From Flavobacterium sp. IB48 (GTDB taxonomy: Bacteria; Bacteroidota; Bacteroidia; Flavobacteriales; Flavobacteriaceae): a stretch of DNA of 64,000 bases. How positions within the stretch are numbered: position 1 is the first letter of the stretch; each line of letters starts with the position of its first letter. Of this stretch, positions 19,712-28,775 are shown one piece after another. A program made the translations under genes and the position numbers. The notes under the pieces are model-generated. The model did no database searches. It was not told the origin of the DNA and was given only the letters and a program-made list of their open reading frames with translations. The DNA is taken from contig NZ_JAEFCA010000003.1 in NCBI RefSeq assembly GCF_016405855.1, forward strand, positions 306,253 to 370,252. The letters run 5' to 3'.

Positions 19712-20839
19712 ATGGAGGAAAAAAACAAAGAAAACGAAACCTATTACAATAGTATTGAAAGACAAGGTTACAACAGAAGGGATTTCTTAAAGTTTGTAGC
19801 TTATATTGGAGCCTACATGGGCGTTCAAAGTTCGGCAATTGGCCAGATAGCCAAAGCGCTAGAAACTACTCCACGTTTGCCTGTAATTTGGGAGCATTTT
19901 CAGGAATGTACCTGCTGCAGTGAATCCTTCATTCGTTCTGACCATCCTATTGTTGCAGATATTATCCTAGACAAAATTTCTTTAGACTATACTTTGACAT
20001 TAATGGCCGCATCTGGTCATCAGGCTGAAGCAGCTAAAAAAGCTACTATGGAAAAATATAAAGGAGAATACATCCTTTGCGTTGAAGGTTCTATTCCGAT
20101 GGGAGCTGATGGAAACTATTGCTGTATTGGCGGCCGAAGTGCTGTAGATATTCTTAAAGAATCTGCAGCAGGAGCAAAAGCTATTATTGCTTGGGGAAGC
20201 TGTGCTACATCTGGTTGTGTACAAGCCGCAAAACCAAACCCTACTGGAGCTGTGCCAATTCATAAAATCATAACAGACAAACCTATTATAAATGTTCCTG
20301 GCTGTCCTCCTATAGGCGAGGTAATGGCTGGAATTATTGTGCATGTGGTAGCATTTGGAAAACTGCCTGAATTAGACAGTTCTGGACGTCCAAAAGCTTT
20401 TTATTCAAAAAGAGTTCACGACAGCTGTTACCGCAGACCTTACTTTGATGCAGGATTATTTGCAGAAAATTTTGATGATGAAAATGCAAAAAAAGGTTAT
20501 TGCTTATACAAAGTAGGCTGTAAAGGGCCAAGCACTTATAATGCTTGCGGCAATATGAAATGGAATGGCGGTGTTAGCTATCCTATACAATCTGGCCACG
20601 GCTGCATTGGCTGCAGTGCTAAAGATTTTTGGGATGCAGGAAGTTTTTATTCCAGAGATGCAGCTGTAAGCCCTGGCAATATTGAAGCTAATGCAGATAC
20701 TCTGGGAAAAATTGCTCTTGGAGGCGTAGCTGCAGGAATTGGAGTTCATGCTATCCTTTCGAATGTATCGAAAAGAAAAGAGCTTAATCAGAGAATTAAT
20801 CAAGGAACTGAAAACGAAAAACACTTAGAGGATTTATAA
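19712..20839 (+). CDS. hyaA: [NiFe] uptake hydrogenase small subunit, oxygen-tolerant type
   Basis: A 375-residue FeS subunit that carries electrons from the NiFe site to the membrane cytochrome. A Tat signal (RRDFLKF, residues 22-28) directs export. The proximal-cluster cysteines are Cys66, Cys69, Cys164 and Cys198, plus the two supernumerary ones, Cys68 (ECTCCSES) and Cys169 (GSCATSGC). This six-Cys pattern defines the 4Fe-3S cluster of group 1d oxygen-tolerant enzymes such as E. coli Hyd-1. A C-terminal membrane helix (about residues 330-350) anchors it. The GCIGCS motif for the medial cluster is present. An extra Cys pair (137-138) is unusual. Confidence 0.95.
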   Translation: MEEKNKENETYYNSIERQGYNRRDFLKFVAYIGAYMGVQSSAIGQIAKALETTPRLPVIWEHFQECTCCSESFIRSDHPIVADIILDKISLDYTLTLMAASGHQAEAAKKATMEKYKGEYILCVEGSIPMGADGNYCCIGGRSAVDILKESAAGAKAIIAWGSCATSGCVQAAKPNPTGAVPIHKIITDKPIINVPGCPPIGEVMAGIIVHVVAFGKLPELDSSGRPKAFYSKRVHDSCYRRPYFDAGLFAENFDDENAKKGYCLYKVGCKGPSTYNACGNMKWNGGVSYPIQSGHGCIGCSAKDFWDAGSFYSRDAAVSPGNIEANADTLGKIALGGVAAGIGVHAILSNVSKRKELNQRINQGTENEKHLEDL

Positions 20840-20856
20840 TCTAATAAAAATAAAAC

Positions 20857-22593
20857 ATGGCAGAGCGAATAGTAGTAGATCCAATTACCAGAATTGAGGG
20901 GCATCTTAGAGCCGAAGTAGAAATCTCAGACGGCACAATACAAGAAGCTTTCCTATCTTCTACAATGGTTAGAGGTTTAGAAAATATTGTAAAAGACAGA
21001 AACCCAAAAGATGTTTGGGCCTTTGTGCAAAGAACCTGCGGCGTATGTACATCAACACATGCAACGGCATCTGTACGATCTGTGGAAGATGCGCTTGGAA
21101 TTGTTATTCCGCCCAATGCAGAAATTGTTAGAAATATCATGTTAGGCTCATTATACCTTCATGATCACGTAGTGCATTTTTACCATCTGCATGCTTTTGA
21201 TTGGGTTGATGTACTAAGCGGACTAAACGCCGATCCTGTAAAAACATCTCAATTGGCTCAATCCATATCCAATTGGCCCAAAAGTTCACCTGGTTATTTT
21301 TCTGATTTGCAGAAAAGATTAAAAAAATTTGTAGCCAGCGGTCAATTAGGAATTTTCGCAAATGGATACTGGGGACATCCGCAAATGAAATTGCCTCCGG
21401 AAGCCAATTTAATGGCAACCGCACATTATCTAGAAGCATTAGAATGGCAAAAAGAAATTGTCAAAGTTCACGCTATTTTTGGAGGCAAAAATCCGCATCC
21501 TAATTTTCTTGTGGGAGGAATGGCCTGCTCTATTAATCTTGATGATGCTAGCGGCTTAAATGCTGAAAGATTGGCATTTGTAAGACAATTGCTGGAAGAA
21601 GGAAAACGATTTGTAGAACAAGTTTACCTTCCAGATGTTTTAACCATAGCAGGTTATTATAAAGACTGGGGCGCCATTGGAGGCTTTCATAACTTTATGA
21701 CTTTTGGTGATTTTCCAACACAAGGGTATAATAACACCAATAGTGATACTTTTAAATTTCCGTCGGGAGTTATTCTAAATAAAGACCTCACAAAAGTACA
21801 CGATCTAGATCTGAGAGATTTAAAAACTGTAGAAGAATACGTAAACAATTCTTGGTATGATTATGAAGGAGACGGCAATACCGGAAGACAGCCTTGGAGC
21901 GGAGAAACCAAAATAAATTATTCTGGTCCAAAACCTCCTTATACGCATTTAAATGTTGATGAAAAATACAGTTTTATTAAAACACCAAGATGGAAAGGCC
22001 ATGCTATGGAAGCTGGCCCTCTAGCTAGAATGTTAGTAGGATATGCATCGGGAAGAGAAGAATTCAAAGATACTATCGATGCTGCCTTATCCAAACTTCA
22101 AATTCCTGCAGAAGCTTTATTTTCTACTTTAGGCAGAACTGCTGCAAGAGCATTGGAATCGAAATTAGTGGCTGGCTGGAATCTCGAATTCTTTGACCGT
22201 TTAATTGAAAACATTAAAAATGGAGATACCAAAATGGCCAACATGGAAAAATGGGAAACTTCAACTTGGCCTAAAGAAGCTCAAGGGGTTGGTCTTGTAG
22301 AGGCACCAAGAGGTGCATTAAGCCACTGGATCGTAATAAAAGATGCAAAAGTTGCGAACTATCAGCAGGTAGTTCCTTCGACTTGGAATGCTTCTCCGAG
22401 AGACCCTAAAGGACAACGTTCGCCGTATGAAAGCAGTTTGTTAAATACACCTGTCTCTAATCCAGAGTTGCCATTAGAAATCATTAGAACCATACATTCA
22501 TTTGATCCTTGCATTGCCTGCGCTGTTCACTTATATGATGAAAACGGCAGTATTATTAAAGAAGTAAACGATATCTCAATCTGTACCGTATAA
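20857..22593 (+). CDS. hyaB: [NiFe] uptake hydrogenase large subunit
   Basis: A 578-residue catalytic subunit. The first NiFe-ligand pair is Cys61/Cys64 in RTCGVCTSTH, the second Cys552/Cys555 in DPCIACAVH. Maturation should cut after His558 and release a 20-residue C-terminal peptide, somewhat longer than the ~15 residues of E. coli HyaB. It follows the small subunit by 17 nt. It is co-exported as a folded complex with the small subunit by the Tat system and oxidises H2 on the periplasmic side. Confidence 0.96.
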   Translation: MAERIVVDPITRIEGHLRAEVEISDGTIQEAFLSSTMVRGLENIVKDRNPKDVWAFVQRTCGVCTSTHATASVRSVEDALGIVIPPNAEIVRNIMLGSLYLHDHVVHFYHLHAFDWVDVLSGLNADPVKTSQLAQSISNWPKSSPGYFSDLQKRLKKFVASGQLGIFANGYWGHPQMKLPPEANLMATAHYLEALEWQKEIVKVHAIFGGKNPHPNFLVGGMACSINLDDASGLNAERLAFVRQLLEEGKRFVEQVYLPDVLTIAGYYKDWGAIGGFHNFMTFGDFPTQGYNNTNSDTFKFPSGVILNKDLTKVHDLDLRDLKTVEEYVNNSWYDYEGDGNTGRQPWSGETKINYSGPKPPYTHLNVDEKYSFIKTPRWKGHAMEAGPLARMLVGYASGREEFKDTIDAALSKLQIPAEALFSTLGRTAARALESKLVAGWNLEFFDRLIENIKNGDTKMANMEKWETSTWPKEAQGVGLVEAPRGALSHWIVIKDAKVANYQQVVPSTWNASPRDPKGQRSPYESSLLNTPVSNPELPLEIIRTIHSFDPCIACAVHLYDENGSIIKEVNDISICTV

Positions 22594-22609
22594 TTTAAAA
22601 TTGTTAAAC

Positions 22610-23356
22610 ATGCCAGCAAAAACTAACGATTATAAAAGAGCCTACATATGGCAGCTGCCGATACGTATTTTTCATTGGGTAAATGCATGGGCTATTACAG
22701 GACTAGTGGCTACAGGGTTTATTATTGGCAATCCGCCAGGTATAATTTCGACTAGAGAAGCAACAAACCAGTTTTGGTTTGGGTATGTCCGAGAAATTCA
22801 TTTTGCCTGTGCTTATCTATTAGTAGCCGTAATGATTTTAAGAATTTATTTTGCTTTTAAGGGAAATAAATATGCCAGCTGGCGTGTGTTTTTTCCTTTC
22901 AAAAAAGAAGGTTTTAAACGAATGTGGCATGTTATAAAATATGATATTTTCCTGCAAAATGAACATACAAATGGCTCTCCATCAGGAGCCGTGGGACACA
23001 ATAGCGTAGCCGCAGCCTCTTATTTAATAATGTTTGTTATGGCGTTAATTATGATTGCTACAGGTTTTGCAATGTACGCTCCAACCTCAACTTGGTTTTT
23101 TCCTAAAATGTTTGGCTGGGTAACCAATTTTGCTGGTGGTGATTTGAACGTCAGAACTATACATCATTTTACCACTTGGACTTTTATATTGTTTGCTATT
23201 GTTCACATTTATTTAGTCTTCTTTCATGACTGGCTTGAAGGACTAGGTGAAACGTCGGCAATGGTAAGCGGTTATAAGTTTGTACGAACTGAAAGAATAA
23301 AAAAAGACGAAGATTTAGAGAAAAAGATCGAAATCGTTGAACAGGAAAAAGTTTAA
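22610..23356 (+). CDS. hyaC: Hydrogenase cytochrome b subunit
   Basis: A Ni/Fe-hydrogenase b-type cytochrome of ~248 residues with four main hydrophobic helices and conserved His in RIFHWVNAW, EIHFACAYLL and IHHFTTWTF as haem ligands. It takes electrons from the small subunit to the quinone pool. I use the ATG at 22610; a TTG three codons upstream overlaps the junction with the large-subunit gene. The C-terminal tail is charged and cytoplasmic. Confidence 0.93.
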   Translation: MPAKTNDYKRAYIWQLPIRIFHWVNAWAITGLVATGFIIGNPPGIISTREATNQFWFGYVREIHFACAYLLVAVMILRIYFAFKGNKYASWRVFFPFKKEGFKRMWHVIKYDIFLQNEHTNGSPSGAVGHNSVAAASYLIMFVMALIMIATGFAMYAPTSTWFFPKMFGWVTNFAGGDLNVRTIHHFTTWTFILFAIVHIYLVFFHDWLEGLGETSAMVSGYKFVRTERIKKDEDLEKKIEIVEQEKV

Positions 23357-23387
23357 ATCGTTTCATCGATTTCAAAAATAAAATTAG

Positions 23388-23897
23388 ATGCAGGAAGAAA
23401 TTATTGCAAAAAAAATAGATGAGTTTCACACAGATGGAAATGAGATTTTAGTACTTGGAATTGGAAACTATTTAATGGGAGACGAAGGTGTTGGCGTACA
23501 TTTTATAAACAGAATAGACAAAGCCCAATTTCCCGAAAACATTTCATTTATTGATGGAGGGACAGGTGGCTTTACCTTGATTCCTTATCTAGAAAATCAT
23601 AAAAAAGTAATCATTGTAGATGCAACGATGGATGGTAAAGATGAAGGAACAATTACGCTCTTAAAACCTCGTTTTTCAGAAGACTTTCCAACTGCATTAA
23701 GCGGACATAATTTTGGACTTAAAGATATGGTTGACATTTTATCAATGCTGAATGTCATGCCCGAAATCTCTCTGTACACAATTACAATCCTAAAAATGGA
23801 ACCTATGTCTATGAACCTTTCGCCAAAGGTAGATGAAGCAATCCAAAAAGTTACCCTTCAGATTATTCAGCAAATTGAAAATTTTAAAAATACATAA
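23388..23897 (+). CDS. hyaD: Hydrogenase maturation endopeptidase
   Basis: A 169-residue HyaD/HupD-type protease that removes the C-terminal peptide of the nickel-loaded large subunit. Motifs: GIGNYLMGDEGVG (the Glu/Asp nickel-sensing region) and FIDGGTGGF, with the SGHNFGLKD histidine region later. It starts 31 nt after the cytochrome gene. The 3' end may overlap the start of hypF. Confidence 0.93.
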   Translation: MQEEIIAKKIDEFHTDGNEILVLGIGNYLMGDEGVGVHFINRIDKAQFPENISFIDGGTGGFTLIPYLENHKKVIIVDATMDGKDEGTITLLKPRFSEDFPTALSGHNFGLKDMVDILSMLNVMPEISLYTITILKMEPMSMNLSPKVDEAIQKVTLQIIQQIENFKNT

Positions 23898-26199
23898 TTC
23901 ACTTTTTTTGAATCTTACATTTCAAATAACAATTTCAGGTAGTGTGCAAGGTGTAGGCTTTCGTCCCTTTGTATATAATTTGGCAATCAGCTATGATCTG
24001 AAAGGCTATGTTTCTAATAATGAAAATGGAGTCATTATCATAGTACAGGAAAAATCGCCTACTGTAACTGAATTTTATAAAGAGCTTAAAAAAAAACATC
24101 CTAAAAATGCTAAAATAAAACACATTGAGATTGTAGAAATTTTAAGCGATGAAACATTTGATACTTTTTCTATAAGACCAACTGAGAAAAACATCGCAAT
24201 CAATGCTCCTCTAACTCCTGACTTTGCAATCTGTAAAAACTGTAAGAGTGAGGTTTTAGATCCAAATAATCGACGTTATTCTTATCCATTTATAAGCTGT
24301 ACGTCATGCGGACCAAGATATGCTATTGCTAGAAAGTTTCCTTTCGAAAGAGAAAACACAAGTTTAAATGAATTTAAAATGTGTAAAACATGTCTTGAGG
24401 AATATAATAATCCCAAAGACATTCGTTTTCATTCTCAGACTAATTCATGTCCTGAATGTGGTGTAAGAATTTCATTTACAGACAATAAAGGAATCATAAC
24501 AAAGGGAACAAATAAAGAAATATTTGAAGCTCTTTGCGAAAAACTTACAGCAGGAAAAATCATTGCCGTAAAAAACATCAGCGGCTACCTACTCTTATGT
24601 GATGCAACAAATCCTAAAGCAGTTCTAGAATTACGAAACCGAAAAAAACGCCTCACAAAACCATTTGCAGTTTTATTTAAAGACATTAAACAAATAGAAA
24701 ATTATCTGTATTGTCAGAAAGCAGAAAAAAAAGCAATCACTTCCTGCCAAGCTCCAATTGTAATTTTACCGCTAAAAAAGAAAGCAGATTTAGCTATTAC
24801 AGAAATCAGTCCAGCTATAGAAACTGTTGGCGCTATGCTGCCGAATTCTGGCATTTTACATTTAATTTCAAACTTGTTTCAAAAACCATTTGTGGCAACT
24901 AGTGGCAACTTTAATGGCGCAGCAATCTGTATGAACCAAAATGAAGCTTTAAAATCATTAAATTCTGTTGCCGACTTTTATTTACATCATGATTTAGAAA
25001 TTCAACATTCGCAAGATGATTCTATATTAAAATTTTCAAAAAAGCATAAGCAAAAAGTAATATTGCGTCGAGCACGTGGTCTTACTCCAAATCTCAATTT
25101 GTCTTTTTTAGCTCCGAGGTCAGAAAAACTGCTTTGCTTAGGTTCAGATCTAAAAAATACTATTACAATTACACCAAACGAACAGACCTACATAAGCGAA
25201 TACATTGGAGATCTTGCAAATTATGATACTTATAACAGATTTGAAAAAAAGATTAATAGCTATTTGACTTTTTTCAATTTTTCACCACAAAAAATTATTT
25301 ATGACCCGCATCCCAGTTACCAATCTGCCAATAAAATTTCAGCTTTCACATTCGAAAACAAAACTATAGAAACGCTTACAATACAGCATCATGAAGCACA
25401 CTTTGCTGCTATTTTGGGTGAGAAAAATTTATGGAAAAAGCGCAAAATATTAGGAGTTATTTGGGATGGAGCAGGTTTTGGAAGCAATACAGAGATATTT
25501 GGCAGTGAATTTTTTGAATATAATCTTGGACAGATTAACAGAATTGGGCATTTAGAATATTTTCCGTGGATTTTAGGCGATCAAATGTCTAGGAATCCAA
25601 AAATAGCAGCATTCTCGATTAGCAGAAACAATCATCACTTTCAGCAACTTTTCAATAAAAACGAAATCAAAATTTATTCGAAACATATTGAAAATAGTGT
25701 AATAAAAACTTCTTCGATGGGACGCTTATTTGATGCCGCTGCTTTTATATTGGGCTTCAAAAATCCAATTTTGTTTGAAGGCGAAGCTGGAATGTATCTC
25801 GAAAAACTAGCTCAAGAAGCTTTTAGTAAATCTACTGTAAAATTGAAAGATTACCTTCAAGACGAGAAAATCACAAATCTGATTCCAACAAAAACACTTT
25901 TGTTAAATCTCAATAAAGCAGTAAAAAACAATACCCAGATAGAAAACGCCGCATTAAATTTTCATTACACTTTAGTTAAATGCATTGAAAAAATAGCTAG
26001 GCACAAAAAATCAAAACATCTCGCATTTAGTGGCGGCGTTTTTCAAAATACGGTCCTTATTGATTTAATAATTGATCATTTAAAACCAAAATACAAACTG
26101 CATTTTCATGAAATGCTTTCTCCTAATGACGAAAACATTTCATTTGGACAACTGAGTCATTATTTACACTTAAAAAAATTAAAACATGGATATTCTTGA
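23833..26199 (+). CDS. hypF: Carbamoyltransferase HypF
   Basis: HypF makes thiocarbamate on HypE from carbamoyl phosphate and ATP. Domain order is classical: acylphosphatase (GSVQGVGFRPF), two zinc fingers (CKNCKSEV...CTSCGPRY; CKTCLEEY...CPECGV), YrdC-like and Kae1-like with HHEAHFAA. The start is uncertain. The ATG at 23833 overlaps hyaD by 65 nt and adds ~30 residues before the acylphosphatase domain; a TTG at 23908, 10 nt after the hyaD stop, would give the usual short N-terminus. The 3' end overlaps the next gene by 14 nt. Confidence 0.93.
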   Translation: MKQSKKLPFRLFSKLKILKIHNSLFLNLTFQITISGSVQGVGFRPFVYNLAISYDLKGYVSNNENGVIIIVQEKSPTVTEFYKELKKKHPKNAKIKHIEIVEILSDETFDTFSIRPTEKNIAINAPLTPDFAICKNCKSEVLDPNNRRYSYPFISCTSCGPRYAIARKFPFERENTSLNEFKMCKTCLEEYNNPKDIRFHSQTNSCPECGVRISFTDNKGIITKGTNKEIFEALCEKLTAGKIIAVKNISGYLLLCDATNPKAVLELRNRKKRLTKPFAVLFKDIKQIENYLYCQKAEKKAITSCQAPIVILPLKKKADLAITEISPAIETVGAMLPNSGILHLISNLFQKPFVATSGNFNGAAICMNQNEALKSLNSVADFYLHHDLEIQHSQDDSILKFSKKHKQKVILRRARGLTPNLNLSFLAPRSEKLLCLGSDLKNTITITPNEQTYISEYIGDLANYDTYNRFEKKINSYLTFFNFSPQKIIYDPHPSYQSANKISAFTFENKTIETLTIQHHEAHFAAILGEKNLWKKRKILGVIWDGAGFGSNTEIFGSEFFEYNLGQINRIGHLEYFPWILGDQMSRNPKIAAFSISRNNHHFQQLFNKNEIKIYSKHIENSVIKTSSMGRLFDAAAFILGFKNPILFEGEAGMYLEKLAQEAFSKSTVKLKDYLQDEKITNLIPTKTLLLNLNKAVKNNTQIENAALNFHYTLVKCIEKIARHKKSKHLAFSGGVFQNTVLIDLIIDHLKPKYKLHFHEMLSPNDENISFGQLSHYLHLKKLKHGYS

Positions 26200-26812
26200 A
26201 CTATTAGGGCATATTGGGAAAACAGAAGAAAAAGACAAGATTTCTTACTCTACTGGTGTTGTTATGGCATTGAGTCTTAAAGACATTGGATTTGAAGAAA
26301 TAATGTATGAAGATTTTATTGACGGCATGAAATCTATTTTTGAGAAATCAAGTGAAAAAATCTCTCCAAAACGTTCTATTGAAATTTTCAATAATTATGT
26401 TGCCCTCTTACAAGAAGAACTAAAAGTAAAAAATGCCGCAATAGGAACTGCTTTTTTAGAGAAAAATGCTTTAAAAGAAGAAATTACTTCTCTAGCCAGC
26501 GGTTTGCAATATGAAATTTTAGAAGAAGGCACAGGCGAAATTCCAAAAATATCAGATACAGTAAATGTTATTTACGAAGGTTCTTTATTAAATAAGACCG
26601 TTTTCGATTCTACTAAAGATTCTGGACCACAAAAAATGCGTGTATCAGAAACCATAAAAGGCTGGCAGGAAGCTTTACAATTAATGCCCGAAAAATCAAG
26701 TTGGAAAATTTACATTCCGCATCATCTTGCGTATGCCGAGATTGGCGCACCGCCAATGATACAGCCCAACTCTACTTTAGTGTTTACTATTAAGCTCTTA
26801 AACATTGTCTGA
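26186..26812 (+). CDS. FKBP-type peptidyl-prolyl isomerase inside the hyp operon
   Basis: A 208-residue protein with an N-terminal helical FKBP_N-like dimerisation region (residues ~1-105, including YSTGVVMALSLK) and a C-terminal FKBP domain (SGLQYEILEEGTG, YEGSLLNKTVFDST, WQEALQLMP, IPHHLAYAEIG). No signal peptide is seen, so it should be cytoplasmic, unlike most FkpA/Mip proteins. It overlaps hypF by 14 nt, and its TGA is 1 nt before the hypD ATG, so it is an integral operon member. SlyD, another FKBP, assists hydrogenase maturation in E. coli, but this protein lacks SlyD's His/Cys-rich tail. Confidence 0.88.
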   Translation: MDILELLGHIGKTEEKDKISYSTGVVMALSLKDIGFEEIMYEDFIDGMKSIFEKSSEKISPKRSIEIFNNYVALLQEELKVKNAAIGTAFLEKNALKEEITSLASGLQYEILEEGTGEIPKISDTVNVIYEGSLLNKTVFDSTKDSGPQKMRVSETIKGWQEALQLMPEKSSWKIYIPHHLAYAEIGAPPMIQPNSTLVFTIKLLNIV

Positions 26813-26813
26813 A

Positions 26814-27890
26814 ATGAAATATCTTTCTGAATATCGAAATCCCGAACTAGTAAATTATTATTTAAATGAAATTCATAAAATTACCACTAAACCTTGGAAT
26901 ATCATGGAAATCTGTGGTGGTCAGACACATTCATTGGTCAAAAATGGATTATTAGATTTGCTTCCCAAAAATATTAGAATGATCCACGGACCAGGTTGTC
27001 CCGTTTGTGTTACTCCAATTTCATTAATAGATAAAGCAATAGAATTACTGAAAAAAGGTGTCATTTTATGCTCTTTCGGAGATATGATTCGCGTGCCCGG
27101 ATCTTCTAAAAGCTTACTTCAGACAAAGGCCGAAGGAGGAGATCTTCGAATTTTATATTCACCTTTGGAAGCTGTAAATATTGCCTCAAAAAATCCAGAT
27201 AAAGAAGTCGTCTTTTTTGCTGTAGGTTTTGAGACTACCGCACCAAGCAATGCTTTGGCTGTTATCTATGCTCAAAAATTAGGGCTTACTAACTTTAGTT
27301 TATTAGTCTCTCATGTATTGGTTCCACCAGCTATGGAAGCTATTTTATCTGATGAGTTTTGTACCATTAATGCTTTCCTAGGAGCGGGTCATGTATGTAC
27401 GATTGTTGGTCTCGGAGATTACTATCCTATAGCTGAAAAATATAAAATTCCTATTGTGGTTTCAGGATTTGAGCCTGCCGATATGGTTCAGGCCATTTAT
27501 CATACCGTAATTCAATTAGAAAAAGGAGAACACAACGTAGAAAATCAATATACCAGATTAGTAAAAGAAGAAGGCAATGTAAAAGCCAAAGAAGTTGTTA
27601 ATAGTGTTTTTACAATTGGAACTCAGGAATGGCGAGGAATTGGTGTAATTAAAGACAGTGGACTTGTAATGCAAGCAGAATATAAAATGTATGATGCTAG
27701 CCAAAAGTTTTCGATCACAACTTTGCACAAAAATACAGATCAATACTGTATTGCCGGACAAATTTTAACAGGACATAAAAGACCAAATGAATGTCCTGAA
27801 TTTGGGAAAAAATGCAAACCGTCCAATCCCTTAGGCGCACCAATGGTTTCTTCTGAAGGTGCTTGCGCGGCCTATTTTAATTATTTGTAA
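26814..27890 (+). CDS. hypD: Hydrogenase maturation protein HypD
   Basis: HypD binds a 4Fe-4S cluster and, with HypC, is the scaffold for the Fe(CN)2CO unit. Typical motifs: MEICGGQTHS, GPGCPVCVTP, GFETTAP and a C-terminal Cys set (CPEFGKKCKPSNPLGAPMVSSEG region). I take the ATG at 26814 (1 nt after the FKBP stop) rather than a TTG three codons earlier that overlaps it. Length is normal (~358). Confidence 0.96.
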   Translation: MKYLSEYRNPELVNYYLNEIHKITTKPWNIMEICGGQTHSLVKNGLLDLLPKNIRMIHGPGCPVCVTPISLIDKAIELLKKGVILCSFGDMIRVPGSSKSLLQTKAEGGDLRILYSPLEAVNIASKNPDKEVVFFAVGFETTAPSNALAVIYAQKLGLTNFSLLVSHVLVPPAMEAILSDEFCTINAFLGAGHVCTIVGLGDYYPIAEKYKIPIVVSGFEPADMVQAIYHTVIQLEKGEHNVENQYTRLVKEEGNVKAKEVVNSVFTIGTQEWRGIGVIKDSGLVMQAEYKMYDASQKFSITTLHKNTDQYCIAGQILTGHKRPNECPEFGKKCKPSNPLGAPMVSSEGACAAYFNYL

Positions 27891-27896
27891 AAAATT

Positions 27897-28613
27897 ATGA
27901 TTGGATTTCTGATTACGATTTACGCTGGATTAGAACATGCCTTTGAAGCTGATCATTTACTGGCTGTAAATAATTTGGTTACTAATAGAAATAGAATCAA
28001 AGATGCTTTAAAAGATGGAATGTTCTGGGGTGTTGGCCATACTTCCACAATTTTTTTAGTTGGCATTATCATGATTGGCTTTAAAATTTCGATAAGCGAA
28101 AATATATTTAGCTATCTCGAAGCTATTGTAGGTTTGATGCTTATTGTGCTGGGAATAATTCGTTTGTTTAAATTATTGTACAAGAAAAAACATGCGCACA
28201 CGTATTACCATAGTCACGAGCATACGCACAGTAACGGAGTTACACATACACACATGCACGCTCACACCTACTATCATTCGCATCCTATTGCCTCTTTTAA
28301 ACATGCCCATTTTGATGAATCAACAAATTATAAAACGGCATTTGGCGTAGGACTGGTTCATGGTTTGGCAGGGAGCGGATCTTTGGTTATTTTGGTTATT
28401 TCGCAAATGAAAACTCCATTAGAAGGATTACTTTATATCCTAATTTTCGGAATTGGTTCTATAATAGGAATGTTTATCGCTGCTGGATTATTTAGTATTC
28501 CGTTTACAAAAAGCATTCTCAAATCTCAAAAATTGCAATATGCCTTAATAATAATTTCTTCGGTAATATGCATCATCTTCGGCTTCAAGATTGTTTATAC
28601 TAATTTATTCTAA
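27897..28613 (+). CDS. Nickel/cobalt permease (NiCoT/NicO family)
   Basis: A 238-residue membrane transporter. The signature His14-x4-Asp19-His20 (HAFEADH) in the first helix and GMFWGVGHTST in the second are the metal-recognition motifs of the nickel/cobalt transporter superfamily. A His-rich cytoplasmic loop lies at about residues 100-135. It starts 6 nt after hypD, so it most likely supplies nickel for the hydrogenase. It is shorter than classical NiCoT proteins (~330), closer to NicO/HupE-like forms. Confidence 0.88.
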   Translation: MIGFLITIYAGLEHAFEADHLLAVNNLVTNRNRIKDALKDGMFWGVGHTSTIFLVGIIMIGFKISISENIFSYLEAIVGLMLIVLGIIRLFKLLYKKKHAHTYYHSHEHTHSNGVTHTHMHAHTYYHSHPIASFKHAHFDESTNYKTAFGVGLVHGLAGSGSLVILVISQMKTPLEGLLYILIFGIGSIIGMFIAAGLFSIPFTKSILKSQKLQYALIIISSVICIIFGFKIVYTNLF

Positions 28614-28642
28614 AAATTAAGTTTATTCAGATATAAAAAAAT

Positions 28643-28678
28643 GCTACGACGCTATCCCCATGTCGTAGCTTTTTTTTC
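28643..28678 (+). terminator. Terminator of the hydrogenase operon
   Basis: Perfect 8-bp stem GCTACGAC/GTCGTAGC with an 11-nt loop followed by eight T, 30 nt after the permease stop. Confidence 0.92.
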
Positions 28679-28763
28679 TTCATTAATTATAATCTAATTA
28701 ACATATAAGAATAGCTTAATGATATCTTAAGGCTATTTTTAAAGCTTCATTTACTGCGATAAA

Positions 28764-28771
28764 TATCTTTG
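28764..28771 (+). promoter_or_regulatory. TATCTTTG -7 box next to a start codon
   Basis: A perfect TAnnTTTG box ends only 4 nt before the ATG of the outer-membrane protein. Transcription from it would give a leaderless or nearly leaderless message. No matching TTG was found at -33, so support is limited. Confidence 0.4.
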
Positions 28772-28775
28772 CTTC

